The position numbers and the translations under genes are program-made. From contig NC_018335.1 in assembly GCF_000234665.1 (NCBI RefSeq), positions 1,350,954 through 1,414,953 on the forward strand: a DNA stretch of 64,000 nt, given 5' to 3'. Shown here piece by piece: positions 27,560 to 36,450 of this stretch. The stretch comes from Leishmania mexicana MHOM/GT/2001/U1103. Lineage: Eukaryota > Euglenozoa > Kinetoplastea > Trypanosomatida > Trypanosomatidae. Under the pieces are notes generated by a model. It did no database searches. It had not been told where the DNA came from and worked only from the letters and a program-made list of their open reading frames with translations. How positions within the stretch are numbered: the stretch's first letter is position 1; each line of letters opens with the position of its first letter.

Positions 27560-27765
27560 CATCATCTTGCAGAGCATACAGCTCCTTCCACTGAGCAGGA
27601 CAGCACGCGACCACTCGGCGTCCGAGCGCACTGAACAGTACTCGCTCCACTCTGCGTACCAGCGCAGGCACTCCTCACGGACACACGCCTGTGGGACGCA
27701 GAAGGGCAAGGCTTCCAAACGCACTGCCGCACGCCGACGATACTCCTCGTACTCAACTTCACCCT
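27560..27765 (-). pseudogene. Possible minus-strand protein relic
   Basis: Read on the minus strand from a TAG at about 27766, the sequence gives VEYEEYRRRAAVRLEALPFC, then CVREECLRWYAEWSEYC, then, after an apparent shift to another frame, PAQWKELYALQDDG. The Trp/Tyr/Glu-rich composition is unlike the Ser/Cys/Leu/Arg bias of chance frames in nearby spacers. There is no in-frame ATG start and the frame is broken, so if real it is a decayed or inverted fragment. It runs against the direction of the unit. Weak evidence. Confidence 0.25.
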
Positions 27766-27791
27766 ACAAAGCAGGATCGTGGGCGATCCGC

Positions 27792-27812
27792 GGGGCGGGG
27801 CGGGGCGGGGGG
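27792..27812 (+). repeat. G-quadruplex motif, (GGGGC)n
   Basis: Four G-tracts of 4, 4, 4 and 6 bases are separated by single C residues, which is a canonical intramolecular G4 pattern on the coding strand. It lies 83 bp upstream of the ATG of the zinc-finger gene. Confidence 0.85.
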
Positions 27813-27894
27813 TTAGCAACAGGTGTCGACGATTACCCTTCTTTTCCCGGATCCGACCAAGCAGAAACCGAAAATAGCTCCGTGCACGCTTGCG

Positions 27895-29790
27895 ATGAGC
27901 ACGACGCGGCGGTCCACTGAGCCCACTGGACTCAGCAGCAACGCTGTTTCTGTGCCGCGCAAAGACGGATCACTGAACACTACACCACGCTCCGCCACAC
28001 ATATGACAAGTACCGGCAGTGGAAAGGCGGATGACAGAGACCTGATTGTGACGCGCGGGCTGCGGCAATTGCTGGAGAAGGAGCGCAATTATCGTCAGAC
28101 TGAGGAGAGCATGCCCAGGGCCGCGCTGGGTGGAAAGCCAAAGACGAAGGGGCAGAGCCGCGGCGCTGGCCACGCGCCCAAATTCATTATCTGTTACCTG
28201 TGCGGTCGGCAGTTCGGCACCGCCAGCATTGACATTCACCGGCCCCAGTGTTACCTGAAGCGACTCATCGTCTGGGAGCGTGGTGACCCAGCTATTCGCG
28301 GCCTGAAGCCGCTGAGCCCAAGGGAGCACGAGAAAGTGATGAAGGCACGTACGGCGAACGCGGAGGCGGCTGGTGGGATCGCCGCAGGAGGCGGGTACTC
28401 CTGCGCCGGTCGCATTGGTGGTGGCGGATTCGGGAGGCAGGCAGCGTCGAGTGACGTGGCGCTCTACAATCAATTGCAGATGGAAGCGTTCAACGACACT
28501 GCGCTCTCGCCCTGCCCTAACTGCGGGCGCACGTTCCTACCAGACCGTCTGCTGGTTCATCTGAGGAGCTGTAAGCCTGGAAAAACGGCGAAGCCGATCC
28601 CAACAGGCGCCTCTCGTGTCGCTCCTCCCGTGACCACGTCGTCGGCGGTGACTACAAGCGCCTCCCCCGCCCCGGCGAAGGGCAGGCGCATTCGCGCGGC
28701 AGGTGCGTGCGAGGTACCCGCAAACGCCGGCGCGGATGACGTGCCCCCTGGGACTGAGTCCTCTCGCAAGGCGTCGGGTCACACCGTGTCGAGCTGCACC
28801 TTCCCGAACGCGGAGAACGCGGAAGGCCAGATGCCGCCCACCAACGTGACGTCGTCGCGGAATCCCGGCCGCGCCGGGAGCGAGTCGAACACACGTGCCC
28901 TCGCTGTTAACGCCCCGAACGGTGCAGCCGTAGCTCCCAAGGTACTCAGCCGCGACGTAATCGAGGTGATGCTGGAGGTGGATGTGGAGGACACGAATCC
29001 GCCCTCGCCGCGTGCCCACACCGAGCAGCGCCTCTCCTTCGTGGCAATGACGGGTGCCGACCCGGATATGCTTGGCTCCTCGGCGCCGAACCGACCGGCT
29101 TTGATGGAGCCGAGCGTGGCGCCTCCACCGCCCACCCCCTCGCCCACGGGCACAAATCAGCACGCGAACGGCAGCGGCAACAATGGCGCCAGCTACGCAC
29201 CCGTCTCACAGAGTACTTGGCGGGAAGGCATGGCTGACAGTCAACTGTATGGGCACGACACACCTAGCACCCTGCGCACTGTTGACGCGCTTGGGGTGAC
29301 AGAGGAGAAACAAGCCGAAGCCTCCTTTGAGGCAAATGTGCACTACAACCCCGCTGTCGAGCAAGACTTCGCCATGGGAGGCGGCCTCGACGGTGGCGCG
29401 AAGGGGGAGCGCAACAGCGCTAAAAAGATTCGACTGAACAACGTATCCCATTTCAAGAACGTCTCGTCACGGCTGAATGTACAGCGGCAGTCGACGGAGG
29501 TGGATCTCGCGCCGTGCACTTACTGCGGACGCAAATTTCTGCCGGGGCGGGTGCAGAAGCACGAGGACTGTTGTATCGATCGAAACAAGCCTTTGGCGGC
29601 GCGGAAGGGCGAGACGTTGCCGGTGCGGCCGAGCACCGGCGCAGTGACCCCAAGGCGCGCGAAGCCGACACCAGCAGCACCGGCCGTCGAGAGCGCTGCG
29701 ACGGGCAAAGCGAAGTTTTGCGGGGGCTGCGGCTGCAAAATTTCTGAATCTGATCAGAAGTTTTGCACCGAGTGCGGGCACAAGCTGTAA
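27895..29790 (+). CDS. C2HC zinc-finger protein (ZC2HC1/FAM164-like) with C-terminal zinc ribbon
   Basis: 631 residues from the ATG at 27895; upstream in-frame sequence has only GTG. Three short fingers of the zf-C2HC type are visible. They are near 97-124 (CYLCGRQFGTASIDIHRPQC), near 205-227 (CPNCGRTFLPDRLLVHLRSC) and near 539-560 (CTYCGRKFLPGRVQKHEDCC). Each has C-x2-C-GRxF and then H-x3/4-C. The last 25 residues form a CxxC...CxxC zinc ribbon (FCGGCGC and FCTECGH). The linkers are long, Ser/Thr/Pro-rich and probably disordered. In animals and ciliates, proteins with these GRxF fingers are poorly characterised; some are cilium-associated. Nucleic acid binding is not implied by the finger type. 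A G4 motif lies just upstream. Confidence 0.85.
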   Translation: MSTTRRSTEPTGLSSNAVSVPRKDGSLNTTPRSATHMTSTGSGKADDRDLIVTRGLRQLLEKERNYRQTEESMPRAALGGKPKTKGQSRGAGHAPKFIICYLCGRQFGTASIDIHRPQCYLKRLIVWERGDPAIRGLKPLSPREHEKVMKARTANAEAAGGIAAGGGYSCAGRIGGGGFGRQAASSDVALYNQLQMEAFNDTALSPCPNCGRTFLPDRLLVHLRSCKPGKTAKPIPTGASRVAPPVTTSSAVTTSASPAPAKGRRIRAAGACEVPANAGADDVPPGTESSRKASGHTVSSCTFPNAENAEGQMPPTNVTSSRNPGRAGSESNTRALAVNAPNGAAVAPKVLSRDVIEVMLEVDVEDTNPPSPRAHTEQRLSFVAMTGADPDMLGSSAPNRPALMEPSVAPPPPTPSPTGTNQHANGSGNNGASYAPVSQSTWREGMADSQLYGHDTPSTLRTVDALGVTEEKQAEASFEANVHYNPAVEQDFAMGGGLDGGAKGERNSAKKIRLNNVSHFKNVSSRLNVQRQSTEVDLAPCTYCGRKFLPGRVQKHEDCCIDRNKPLAARKGETLPVRPSTGAVTPRRAKPTPAAPAVESAATGKAKFCGGCGCKISESDQKFCTECGHKL

Positions 29791-31049
29791 CTCGTGTGTG
29801 ACCAAGAGTGGGGAGATATCTGTAGGACTGAAGTGAGCGGGGATGTAGGCGGGAGGGGGAGCCGGAACAAGAAAGGGGCCAGAGCAAAGAGCAGGGAACA
29901 GTGGGAGAGGCGTGTGTGCCTGTGTGCGTGTGTGTGTGTCTCGGGCGCATAGATGGTTGTCGGTGCGTGCGATTTTGCCGCAATGCTCTCTCTTTCTCTC
30001 TCCCTGTCCGGGCTTGCGATCTAGCGCCGAGGCCAACGCCCTCGTTCTCCCACTCCCTGTCACGTTCGCCAGCATCTCTCTGGGCGCGTCTTACTCTTCT
30101 TCTTCTTTCTTCTTGTGCGGCAAGGATGATGATCGCCAGCGGACATGGGGGTATGTGTGTTCGCGTGTGCGCGTATTCCTCGCCATGCATGCGGACGCGC
30201 ACGGACATTGGCATTCACGCGTGTGTGCCCTTCTGTGTCTCTCCGCGCCCTCTTTCTGCCTCTAGACACAAATGGGCGCGAATCGCGAGTGCACCACCGG
30301 AAGGAAGACGAGCGGCACGATTTCTTGCAGAACACGTCTGCATGGGCGACCTGCCTATCGGATAGGCCAGTGCCTGCAGCCGCATTTCTCATTTTTATTT
30401 TCTGTCCTTCTCCGAGCCCTTGTTGTTGTTTTGTGTTCGTTGTCTTTGTCCGACTCTCGCTCGCGCTCGTCTTTTGCCGTCTTGTGGCGCGGGCATATGT
30501 ATGTGCTTGTGTGTGCGTGCGCGTCTTGCGTAGTTGTGCTTCTCTCACAGTGTGTGCGCATGTGTAAACACACCCGCATATATGTATACATATTAATGCA
30601 TGTCTCTCTCTCCTTGTGTGTGTGTGTGTGTGTGCTCGTTTTTATCTGCGTCCCCTCCGCGGCCTCCTCTCTCTGTCTTGTCTGCCCTCTCCCCTACCCC
30701 CTCCCTGCCCCCACGCACTGCCCATCTTCCTACTTGGACCTCTCTAGCTCTCACCAGGATACTCACCGTCTCTGATCCTTCCCTATCTGTTTCTCCTGCT
30801 TCGCAATGTCCTGCGTGCGTTGCCTGGTGGCATACCAAGCGTGCACGCACTCTTTCACACTTGCACATGCCACTGACCCTCACCGCCGCCCCTCTTTGTA
30901 CAATTTGCAGAGCATCACCTCCTCCAGTAGGCGGACGAAACATGCCTGTGCAGCGCATGGGCTTTCCTGCGTGCGTGCGTGTGCACGTGTGTGCATGCTT
31001 ACATGTATGTTTATGTTTTTTTTCCACCCCTTATTCCTACCCGCACTCC

Positions 31050-31100
31050 CCACACCCACCCACCCACTCACACCCACCCACTCACACACACCCACCCACC

Positions 31101-31134
<34 letters not shown>
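31050..31134 (+). repeat. CACCCA/(CA)n simple repeat
   Basis: Interrupted CACCCA/CCCA units pass into an uninterrupted (CA)n run of about 13 units ending at 31134. Confidence 0.9.
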
Positions 31135-31403
31135 AGCACACCAGCGTAGAACACGGGGCTTCGCTCGTTTTTCTGTTTTCTTGTGTTTTGTTCCCCCCCC
31201 CGCCGCCTCCTCCCCTCCCCTTTTCCATTCTCCCTCAGCAGATGCGTGCGCAGCTGTGCATGTATTCGTATATGTGTCTGTGTCTCCGGCGCAACAGTAC
31301 ACACCCCGGGTGTGCGGGTCGGAATCGAAGCGTGGGCGCGACTGCCCGTGTTGGCGTGCTCGCACGTGCGTGTGTCACTGCTCTTCGTACTTCCCCTGTT
31401 GCT

Positions 31404-31434
31404 TTATATATTTACATATATATATATATATATG
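31404..31434 (+). repeat. (TA)n microsatellite
   Basis: TATATA, a short break TTTACA, then about nine TA units. It is one of the few strongly AT-rich stretches in the window and a possible DNA-unwinding or poly(A)-site region. Confidence 0.85.
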
Positions 31435-31809
31435 TATTCACCTGTGCTGTTGGTTTCATGGCCCAGCTGTGCGAGCGTGAGGCGGCAAACAACGACGAGG
31501 CGGAAGCGTGCACGCACGCTCTCTCCCTCCCTCCCTTCCTCCCTCCCGCTCCTCACGGCTTTTGATCAGTCGCGACGGAGCGATGATGTCTATGGGCAAC
31601 TTTGCATGCACCATCAAGGCAAGCCTCACACATGGACAGGCCGCGCTTTTTGCGTCCGCCACTGCTGCGTTGCCCTCTTCCTCTCACCTCATGTGTGCGG
31701 AGCGGTGGAAACGGGCATCATGTACGTAGTGTGGGGGAGGGGTGTGCGGAGGCAAGCGTGATTCATGCGCCCTGGCACCAAAAAGCACCACTGGTCTGAG
31801 TCAAAAACA

Positions 31810-31880
31810 AAATGATTTTGCCTTTCCGCCCCACCGCGACTCCGATTCTCCTCTTTCTCGCTTTTTTCCCTCCCTCGAAG
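31810..31880 (+). promoter_or_regulatory. Predicted spliced-leader acceptor region
   Basis: A long T/C tract (about 31812-31876) is followed by the AG at 31879-31880. A second tract and an AG at about 31935-31936 follow before the ATG at 31961. Either AG gives a leader of 24-80 nt. Prediction from pattern only. Confidence 0.45.
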
Positions 31881-31960
31881 TGCGCCGCACGCAGTCCCTC
31901 TTCCACTGCCCCTGGGCTCTTTTGTGTGCATCGAAGGCCGCTCTGCAGCGGTGCGCTAGG

Positions 31961-32899
31961 ATGTCTCTTGCACCGAACACCGGCTCGGTGGAGCTGACCG
32001 CCTACAGCGCGCATGCGTCCCGCCTGCTCGCAAGAGGCGAGCGGATCGACAAGCGCGCCTTCGACGAATATCGCCTACCCACCATTGTGCGCGAAGAGCG
32101 CTTTGGCGGTCCTGCCGTGGCTAGTGCGGCGGGCGGAAGCCCGCAGGGCCCCGTGAGCGGCAGCATGGCCAGCACCAGTGCCGTGCCCGATGGCAAAAAC
32201 CTTGCTGCCATCATGTACACGGACGCGTACGGGACATGCATTCAGTGCACTGTGCAAGGTCTGCTGGGACCTCCTCGCCCAGAGCAGCCTGCGGCCGGCC
32301 GGCTCAATGTGCATGTTGAGGCACCGTTTGTCGAGCACTTGAGTGGCGGTGCAGCAAGCACCAACTACCGCTCCTTTCAGTACATGATTGCGAGCGGCAA
32401 CGCCGATCTGCCGCTACGGCAGCTGGAGGGCCACATTGGCACCGTACTGGACGGCTGCTTTGATTTGAGTCAGCTAAGCATCTACGAGGGCGAGGCGTGC
32501 TGGGTGCTGAAGGTGAGCGTCCTTCTCTTGAGCTTTGACGGCGGGCTGCGCGCCGGCAGTCTCCACGCAGTCCTCGCTGCGCTCCATAAATTGCACCTGC
32601 CGCGGACGCGACTGCCCAATGGCGACGTTATCGAGGGACGCCAGGTGCAGCTTTCCTGCATGCCGGTGGCGTGCACCTTCGGGTTCTTGGCGGGCGCGCA
32701 AGTGCGGCTCGTGGCAGACACCACGGCCATCGAGGAGCATGTTGCGGACGGCCTGATCACAGTGGCTGTGAACGAGACGGAACGTATTGTTAGCGTGCAC
32801 CACACCGGCCGTTGCCCGTTGCTTGCGCAGGCGCTGGCGGCCGCCTCTCAGCAGTGGACAGCGGCCTCTGGAGCAATGCGCAAGGCTCTGTACGGATAG
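31961..32899 (+). CDS. Exosome core subunit, RNase PH family (Rrp43/EXOSC8-like)
   Basis: 312 residues from the ATG at 31961, a typical length for Rrp42/43/45-type subunits. The N-terminus has RGERIDKRAFDEYRLPTIVR, which corresponds to the R-x-DGR-x2-x-E-x-R region opening the RNase PH fold. The second half has SVLLLSFDGGLRAGSLHAVL, LHLPRTRLPNGDV, MPVACTFGFL and ADTTAIEEHVADGLITVAVN, the order found in the C-terminal half of EXOSC8/Rrp43. The exosome ring is a six-subunit RNase PH hexamer that threads RNA to Rrp44/Rrp6 in nucleus and cytoplasm. Trypanosomatid versions are called EAP/RRP subunits; which one this is cannot be decided from sequence by eye. No phosphorolytic active-site residues were identified, as expected for this ring. 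Confidence 0.82.
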   Translation: MSLAPNTGSVELTAYSAHASRLLARGERIDKRAFDEYRLPTIVREERFGGPAVASAAGGSPQGPVSGSMASTSAVPDGKNLAAIMYTDAYGTCIQCTVQGLLGPPRPEQPAAGRLNVHVEAPFVEHLSGGAASTNYRSFQYMIASGNADLPLRQLEGHIGTVLDGCFDLSQLSIYEGEACWVLKVSVLLLSFDGGLRAGSLHAVLAALHKLHLPRTRLPNGDVIEGRQVQLSCMPVACTFGFLAGAQVRLVADTTAIEEHVADGLITVAVNETERIVSVHHTGRCPLLAQALAAASQQWTAASGAMRKALYG

Positions 32900-33800
32900 C
32901 GCCGCTGAAACTCCGGTGTGACGGCTGCTTCCTTCCTCTCACTAAGAGGCGCGTGCGGGCACATGTGTGCTCATGCAGCCGAGGCGGTGCGTCCCGTGGT
33001 ACGTCGATATCGTGTGCAGGCTAAGGGAGGGGACGTGGCTACCCGCGGCGGACGCGTCTGTCTTGTTGCTAGTCTTTCGGCATGTCGCTGCGGCCTTTTT
33101 CAGGTTCCCGCGTCTTCTTGTACGCCGTGTAACTCTCGCGTAACGCCCTTAAAGAACCCGACGAAATCCGACGCGGAACAGAGCGCGCGGGAATGTGCGC
33201 TTGACAACCCTTCATCTCCCTTCACCACATACGGGCGAACAGGCGTCAGGGTGATACGTCTCTTATTCTGTGCAGGGGGAGGGCGATCGGGTTGTGCTCT
33301 CTCGTCGCAGTGGAGGCGGTGGCGTTGCGCTGCCTGGCGGTGCTACTTCCGGCGTCGATTTCCGTAGACACGGAGGGTCCCGCAACCTTGTGGTCTCTTG
33401 TCTGCCGTTGTACTTCGACCGCCCGTGCCTTGAGAGTCAGCCCCGCCCGCTCGACCGTCTGCATGCCTCCACCTGGCGGTGCCGGGGGCTGGAGGGGCAC
33501 GCGGCTCGGCGCTGTCGCCCTTATACAAGCACAACCTACACGCGTATCGGTGTTCCTGAGTAGGACGCACTGTGCTCCTGACGGTGCGGACCTCGGTGCC
33601 ACTCTCGGCTCTTCCATCTCCCACTTCCCCCCTCTCTCTGTCTCTCTCGCCCGCAAAGGAAAGGGAGGTGCTCGCATAGACGTCGACAGCTCGCGTTTCG
33701 CGGGTGGATAGAGGCGTTTGTAGATCACCCGAAGCCGAAGCGGGAATAAAAAAACTGAGCGCACAGCTGCACCGGAAATCGCACCCAAAGGCCAGCGCAG
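32900..33800 (+). other. Spacer containing repeat copy A
   Basis: Copy A of the dispersed repeat occupies 33272-33632. Downstream of it, a T/C tract at about 33618-33652 with AGs at about 33658-33692 could supply the acceptor for the RRM gene. Frames open through the repeat on both strands (up to 226 codons) are not supported as genes. Confidence 0.6.
33272..33632 (+). repeat. Dispersed repeat, copy A (5'-truncated)
   Basis: This 361-bp segment is nearly identical (three differences seen by eye) to 43786-44146, in the same orientation. It lacks the first ~155 bp that copies B and C share. Unclassified. Confidence 0.9.
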
Positions 33801-35507
33801 ATGGACTTGGCGGCCATCGATTTTCAGAACTACCAGCTGGCACGCCAGCTGCACATGTTGCCGCAGCTGTACGATGTTTTTGTTTCTCAAGTGATGTGCT
33901 ACCCGATGTTCTACCAGTCGCTCCACCCTGCTGTGCGGAAGCTGGTGCTTGTGATCTTGCTGTCGCTAAACCGCCGCTTCAACGCCAGCGCGGGCGCCAC
34001 GGGAGAAGTGCCTATTGGGCGGCGCTACCAGGTCGATAGCATGCGCCTTGTTCTCGCTTTTCTTTCTTTCCCGGAGTACCACATGGATCGCGTGAGCTGC
34101 GTGTCCCGTCTTGTTGCTACCGCTCCGCTGAGCAAGCTGGAGCTGAGCACCCCAACGCAAGGGGCTGTCGCCACCCCTTCGGGGAGTCTTGACGCTACAC
34201 CAACTTCCTTGACTCCGCAGTGCGCGGTCCCGGCCATCGCCACTACGACACCGTCAGAGCTGCGGCTAACACCCCAGGTGGTAGAGGACACGCCATCTGA
34301 AAGAGCATCCGGGAGCGCTTCCCCGGCTAGCAAGCCTGTACATCCACCTACGACAGCCGCCGCGGCTGCCTTGACGGGCGTGATGTCGAGGGCTCTTTTT
34401 TTTGTCCGCCCGACCGCGGCCACGGCGCACGCAGACCGCACGGCCCCGCACTTTGGCGAGACAGCGCACCTTTACGTGCGTATGATGCACCCACATCAAC
34501 TTAATGAGGAGTCGCTGAACCCGTACTTTGGCCGCTACGGCCAGGTAGATGTTACGCCACTACAGCGGATACCTGTGCAGCAGTATGTGCAGTACCTTGG
34601 GGAGACTGTCACGGAGGCGCTGCTTCACCTCTTCCCGTCCACTGAGTCGGGCGACACGCTCTACGTGCAGGACTTCATCATCACGGTCGATTCCCATCAG
34701 AACGCGCTGTACGCGGTGCGCCACGCGTACTGCAAGGAGCTTGTCTGCATTGCCCTCCACGACGCGACGGCCGGCGGTGGCAGCAACACTCATTGCTTGG
34801 CAGACGTCAACAACTGGATGCGGCGGCACGCGTTTGTGTGGCGGCTTCGCGCCGATCCTCGCGCCGTCGCGAACGAGGCGTCTGCCGCTGCAGCCGCTGC
34901 CGCCCACTCCACCGCAGCGACCGAGAAGCGGCGCAAGCGCGCGCGTGCGCGGCGTCGTCGGCACGAGCGGACGATGAAGCGCCGCTCCATCCTCGGCATC
35001 GCTGCCGACGACACGTCGTCCACGCCATCATCAGAGGAGAGAGTCGCCGGGAAGGGTGCAGGCAGCAGCGCTGGCAGCAGCGGCAGCAGCAGCAGCAGCT
35101 CTGACTCGTCTTCTTCCCCCACAAGCGATGGCGACAGCGCAGCGGACGACTTGGATGACTTTGTACCGGACGTTGTTCTCGACGGCTTCCCGTACTGGAC
35201 GACGGAGGACCAGCTGAAGGTGTTGCTGCAGCAGTACGGCACCGTCGCGGAGATGCGACTCTCCGTGGACGACTTGTCTGGTGCTTTCACCGGCTGCGTA
35301 CTGGTGCGCATGGCGACTGTGGAGGAGGCGCTGACCCTCTCTCGGGCGGTGCACAATACCCTCTACCGTGGCTATTCTCTCGTCAGTGGCGTGGTGAACG
35401 AGCGGCTGGAGGTGGTGGCGCTCGAGGATGGCCGAGAGGTGCGCATGCAGTCCATGCCAGATCAGGTGCCGCCCGACGTTACGCTGAACGAGCGTGTCTG
35501 GGTCTGA
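33801..35507 (+). CDS. RNA-binding protein with one clear and one degenerate RRM
   Basis: 568 residues. Residues 1-110 are an ordered helical region (NYQLARQLHMLPQLYDVFVS; PAVRKLVLVILLSLNRRF). Residues ~220-320 look like a divergent RRM: HLYVRMMHPHQLNEESLNPY followed by FGRYGQVDVTPL. Residues ~374-395 are strongly basic (KRRKRARARRRRHERTMKRR), followed by a Ser-rich acidic stretch with AGC repeats. A clear RRM lies at about 453-536, with DVVLDGFPYWTTEDQLKVLL (RNP2 region), QQYGTVAEMRL and FTGCVLVRMATVEEAL (RNP1 region). RNP1 lacks the usual aromatics, so RNA affinity may be modest. Kinetoplastids rely heavily on RRM proteins for post-transcriptional control; the specific target is unknown. 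The start ATG follows repeat copy A by 168 bp. Confidence 0.85.
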   Translation: MDLAAIDFQNYQLARQLHMLPQLYDVFVSQVMCYPMFYQSLHPAVRKLVLVILLSLNRRFNASAGATGEVPIGRRYQVDSMRLVLAFLSFPEYHMDRVSCVSRLVATAPLSKLELSTPTQGAVATPSGSLDATPTSLTPQCAVPAIATTTPSELRLTPQVVEDTPSERASGSASPASKPVHPPTTAAAAALTGVMSRALFFVRPTAATAHADRTAPHFGETAHLYVRMMHPHQLNEESLNPYFGRYGQVDVTPLQRIPVQQYVQYLGETVTEALLHLFPSTESGDTLYVQDFIITVDSHQNALYAVRHAYCKELVCIALHDATAGGGSNTHCLADVNNWMRRHAFVWRLRADPRAVANEASAAAAAAAHSTAATEKRRKRARARRRRHERTMKRRSILGIAADDTSSTPSSEERVAGKGAGSSAGSSGSSSSSSDSSSSPTSDGDSAADDLDDFVPDVVLDGFPYWTTEDQLKVLLQQYGTVAEMRLSVDDLSGAFTGCVLVRMATVEEALTLSRAVHNTLYRGYSLVSGVVNERLEVVALEDGREVRMQSMPDQVPPDVTLNERVWV

Positions 35508-36450
35508 TGGGGGAGGGGAGGGTGGCAGAACCCGTATGTGGCTCGAGGAGGAAAAATTTGGATGGCTGTAGTGCGTGAGTGCACTTGTGCGTTGTGACGC
35601 GCATACCAATAGCCGCAGTTGCGCGACAGGAAGCGTGCCATGCCCAGCAGGCGTGCGTCTCCAGGGTCCACTACCGGTAAAAGACTACCGCCAGGAAGCA
35701 GGAGGAGGAGACAGCCTTGGACGCACATCAACTATCCCCTCACTTGGAAGAGAAAGGGAGAGGCAACGCTCACGTGGGACGAAGAAGAGCGGACGACACG
35801 CGGCAGGGGGTGTCGTCCTACCGCCACGCCGATCCTTTCCATGATCATTGGGGCAATCGGAGAAAACGGCAGATGATGGCGGAGGATAGGAGGGGAGGGG
35901 GGGGGTGAGGCCACAGCCCCGGCCGCTGCCTCCCTCCACGGTCTGTCGTTTCCTGTCGCTCTATATCTGTGTGCGTGCGCCTTCGGCTACGCCCGCAAAT
36001 GGCTGATGTATAACTTTTCTTACAGCCGTCTGCGCCCCGGCACCTGCACCCACTCGCTCTTCTTTGTCTCCACGCTATCCACCCTCCTCCTCCGCCATGA
36101 CGGCCTTCTCTCTCTCGCTGACGCACACGTGCCTCCTTTTCATCCTCCTCACCGTCATCACTACAACGGCGTGGCCTCTCACTCGCCAACGTTCGCCATC
36201 ACCACGCACCCGCTCACTTGTGCGCGCCCTTGTTCGTTTCCTTTGCCTGTGGTCGTTGCGCGTATATTGGGGGAGGGGCTCCGGTGTCTGAACCGGGACC
36301 ACACCAAGAGGGCCTTCTTCACACGCGCACGTGCATACAGGCCTCCGCGTACGGGCTTATCGCGTTGATTGACCGTGCGTGAGTGACCGAATCCCTTTCC
36401 TCACGCTTTCCGGCACACACGTGCAACATAGACATCCACGAGCATGCGTC
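35508..36450 (+). other. Spacer, no gene
   Basis: G-rich runs near 35507-35525 and 35888-35906, T/C tracts at about 36056-36100 and 36110-36150, and mixed sequence otherwise. No protein-like frame was found. Confidence 0.55.

Larger units (their letters stand above)
26261..27894 (+). other. Spacer with simple repeats, no confident gene
   Basis: Contents are a C-run (26441-26451), CA/TA tract (26674-26692), (GT)n (26755-26775), TATA/CA tracts (27293-27335), T/C tracts (27415-27470), TATATA near 27525-27533, and a G4 motif at 27792-27812. Pyrimidines at 27834-27848 followed by AG at 27869-27872 could be the acceptor for the zinc-finger gene. The minus strand at about 27560-27765 looks protein-like and is listed separately. 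Confidence 0.5.
29791..31960 (+). other. Long spacer of simple-sequence DNA, no gene
   Basis: This 2.17-kb spacer is dominated by (TG)n/(CA)n, T/C tracts and TA repeats (30575-30630, 31050-31134 and 31404-31434 are the clearest). Open frames of up to 321 codons on the + strand and 253 on the - strand are Cys/Ser/Leu/His-rich translations of repeats. The last 160 bp contain the splice region for the exosome gene. Confidence 0.6.

Noticed and set aside
30600..31565. 321-codon + strand ORF
   Set aside because: Translation is dominated by His/Pro/Thr from CA/CACCCA repeats and Cys/Val from TG repeats; no sensible start context.
33246..33926. 226-codon minus-strand ORF across repeat copy A
   Set aside because: All frames of this GC-rich repeat are open; the ORF overlaps the RRM gene start and copy B has similar open frames, so openness is compositional.
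34950..35110. AGC/AGA-rich tandem units considered as a CRISPR-like or minisatellite array
   Set aside because: These are codon repeats for Ser and Arg within the RRM gene; no spacer-repeat periodicity.
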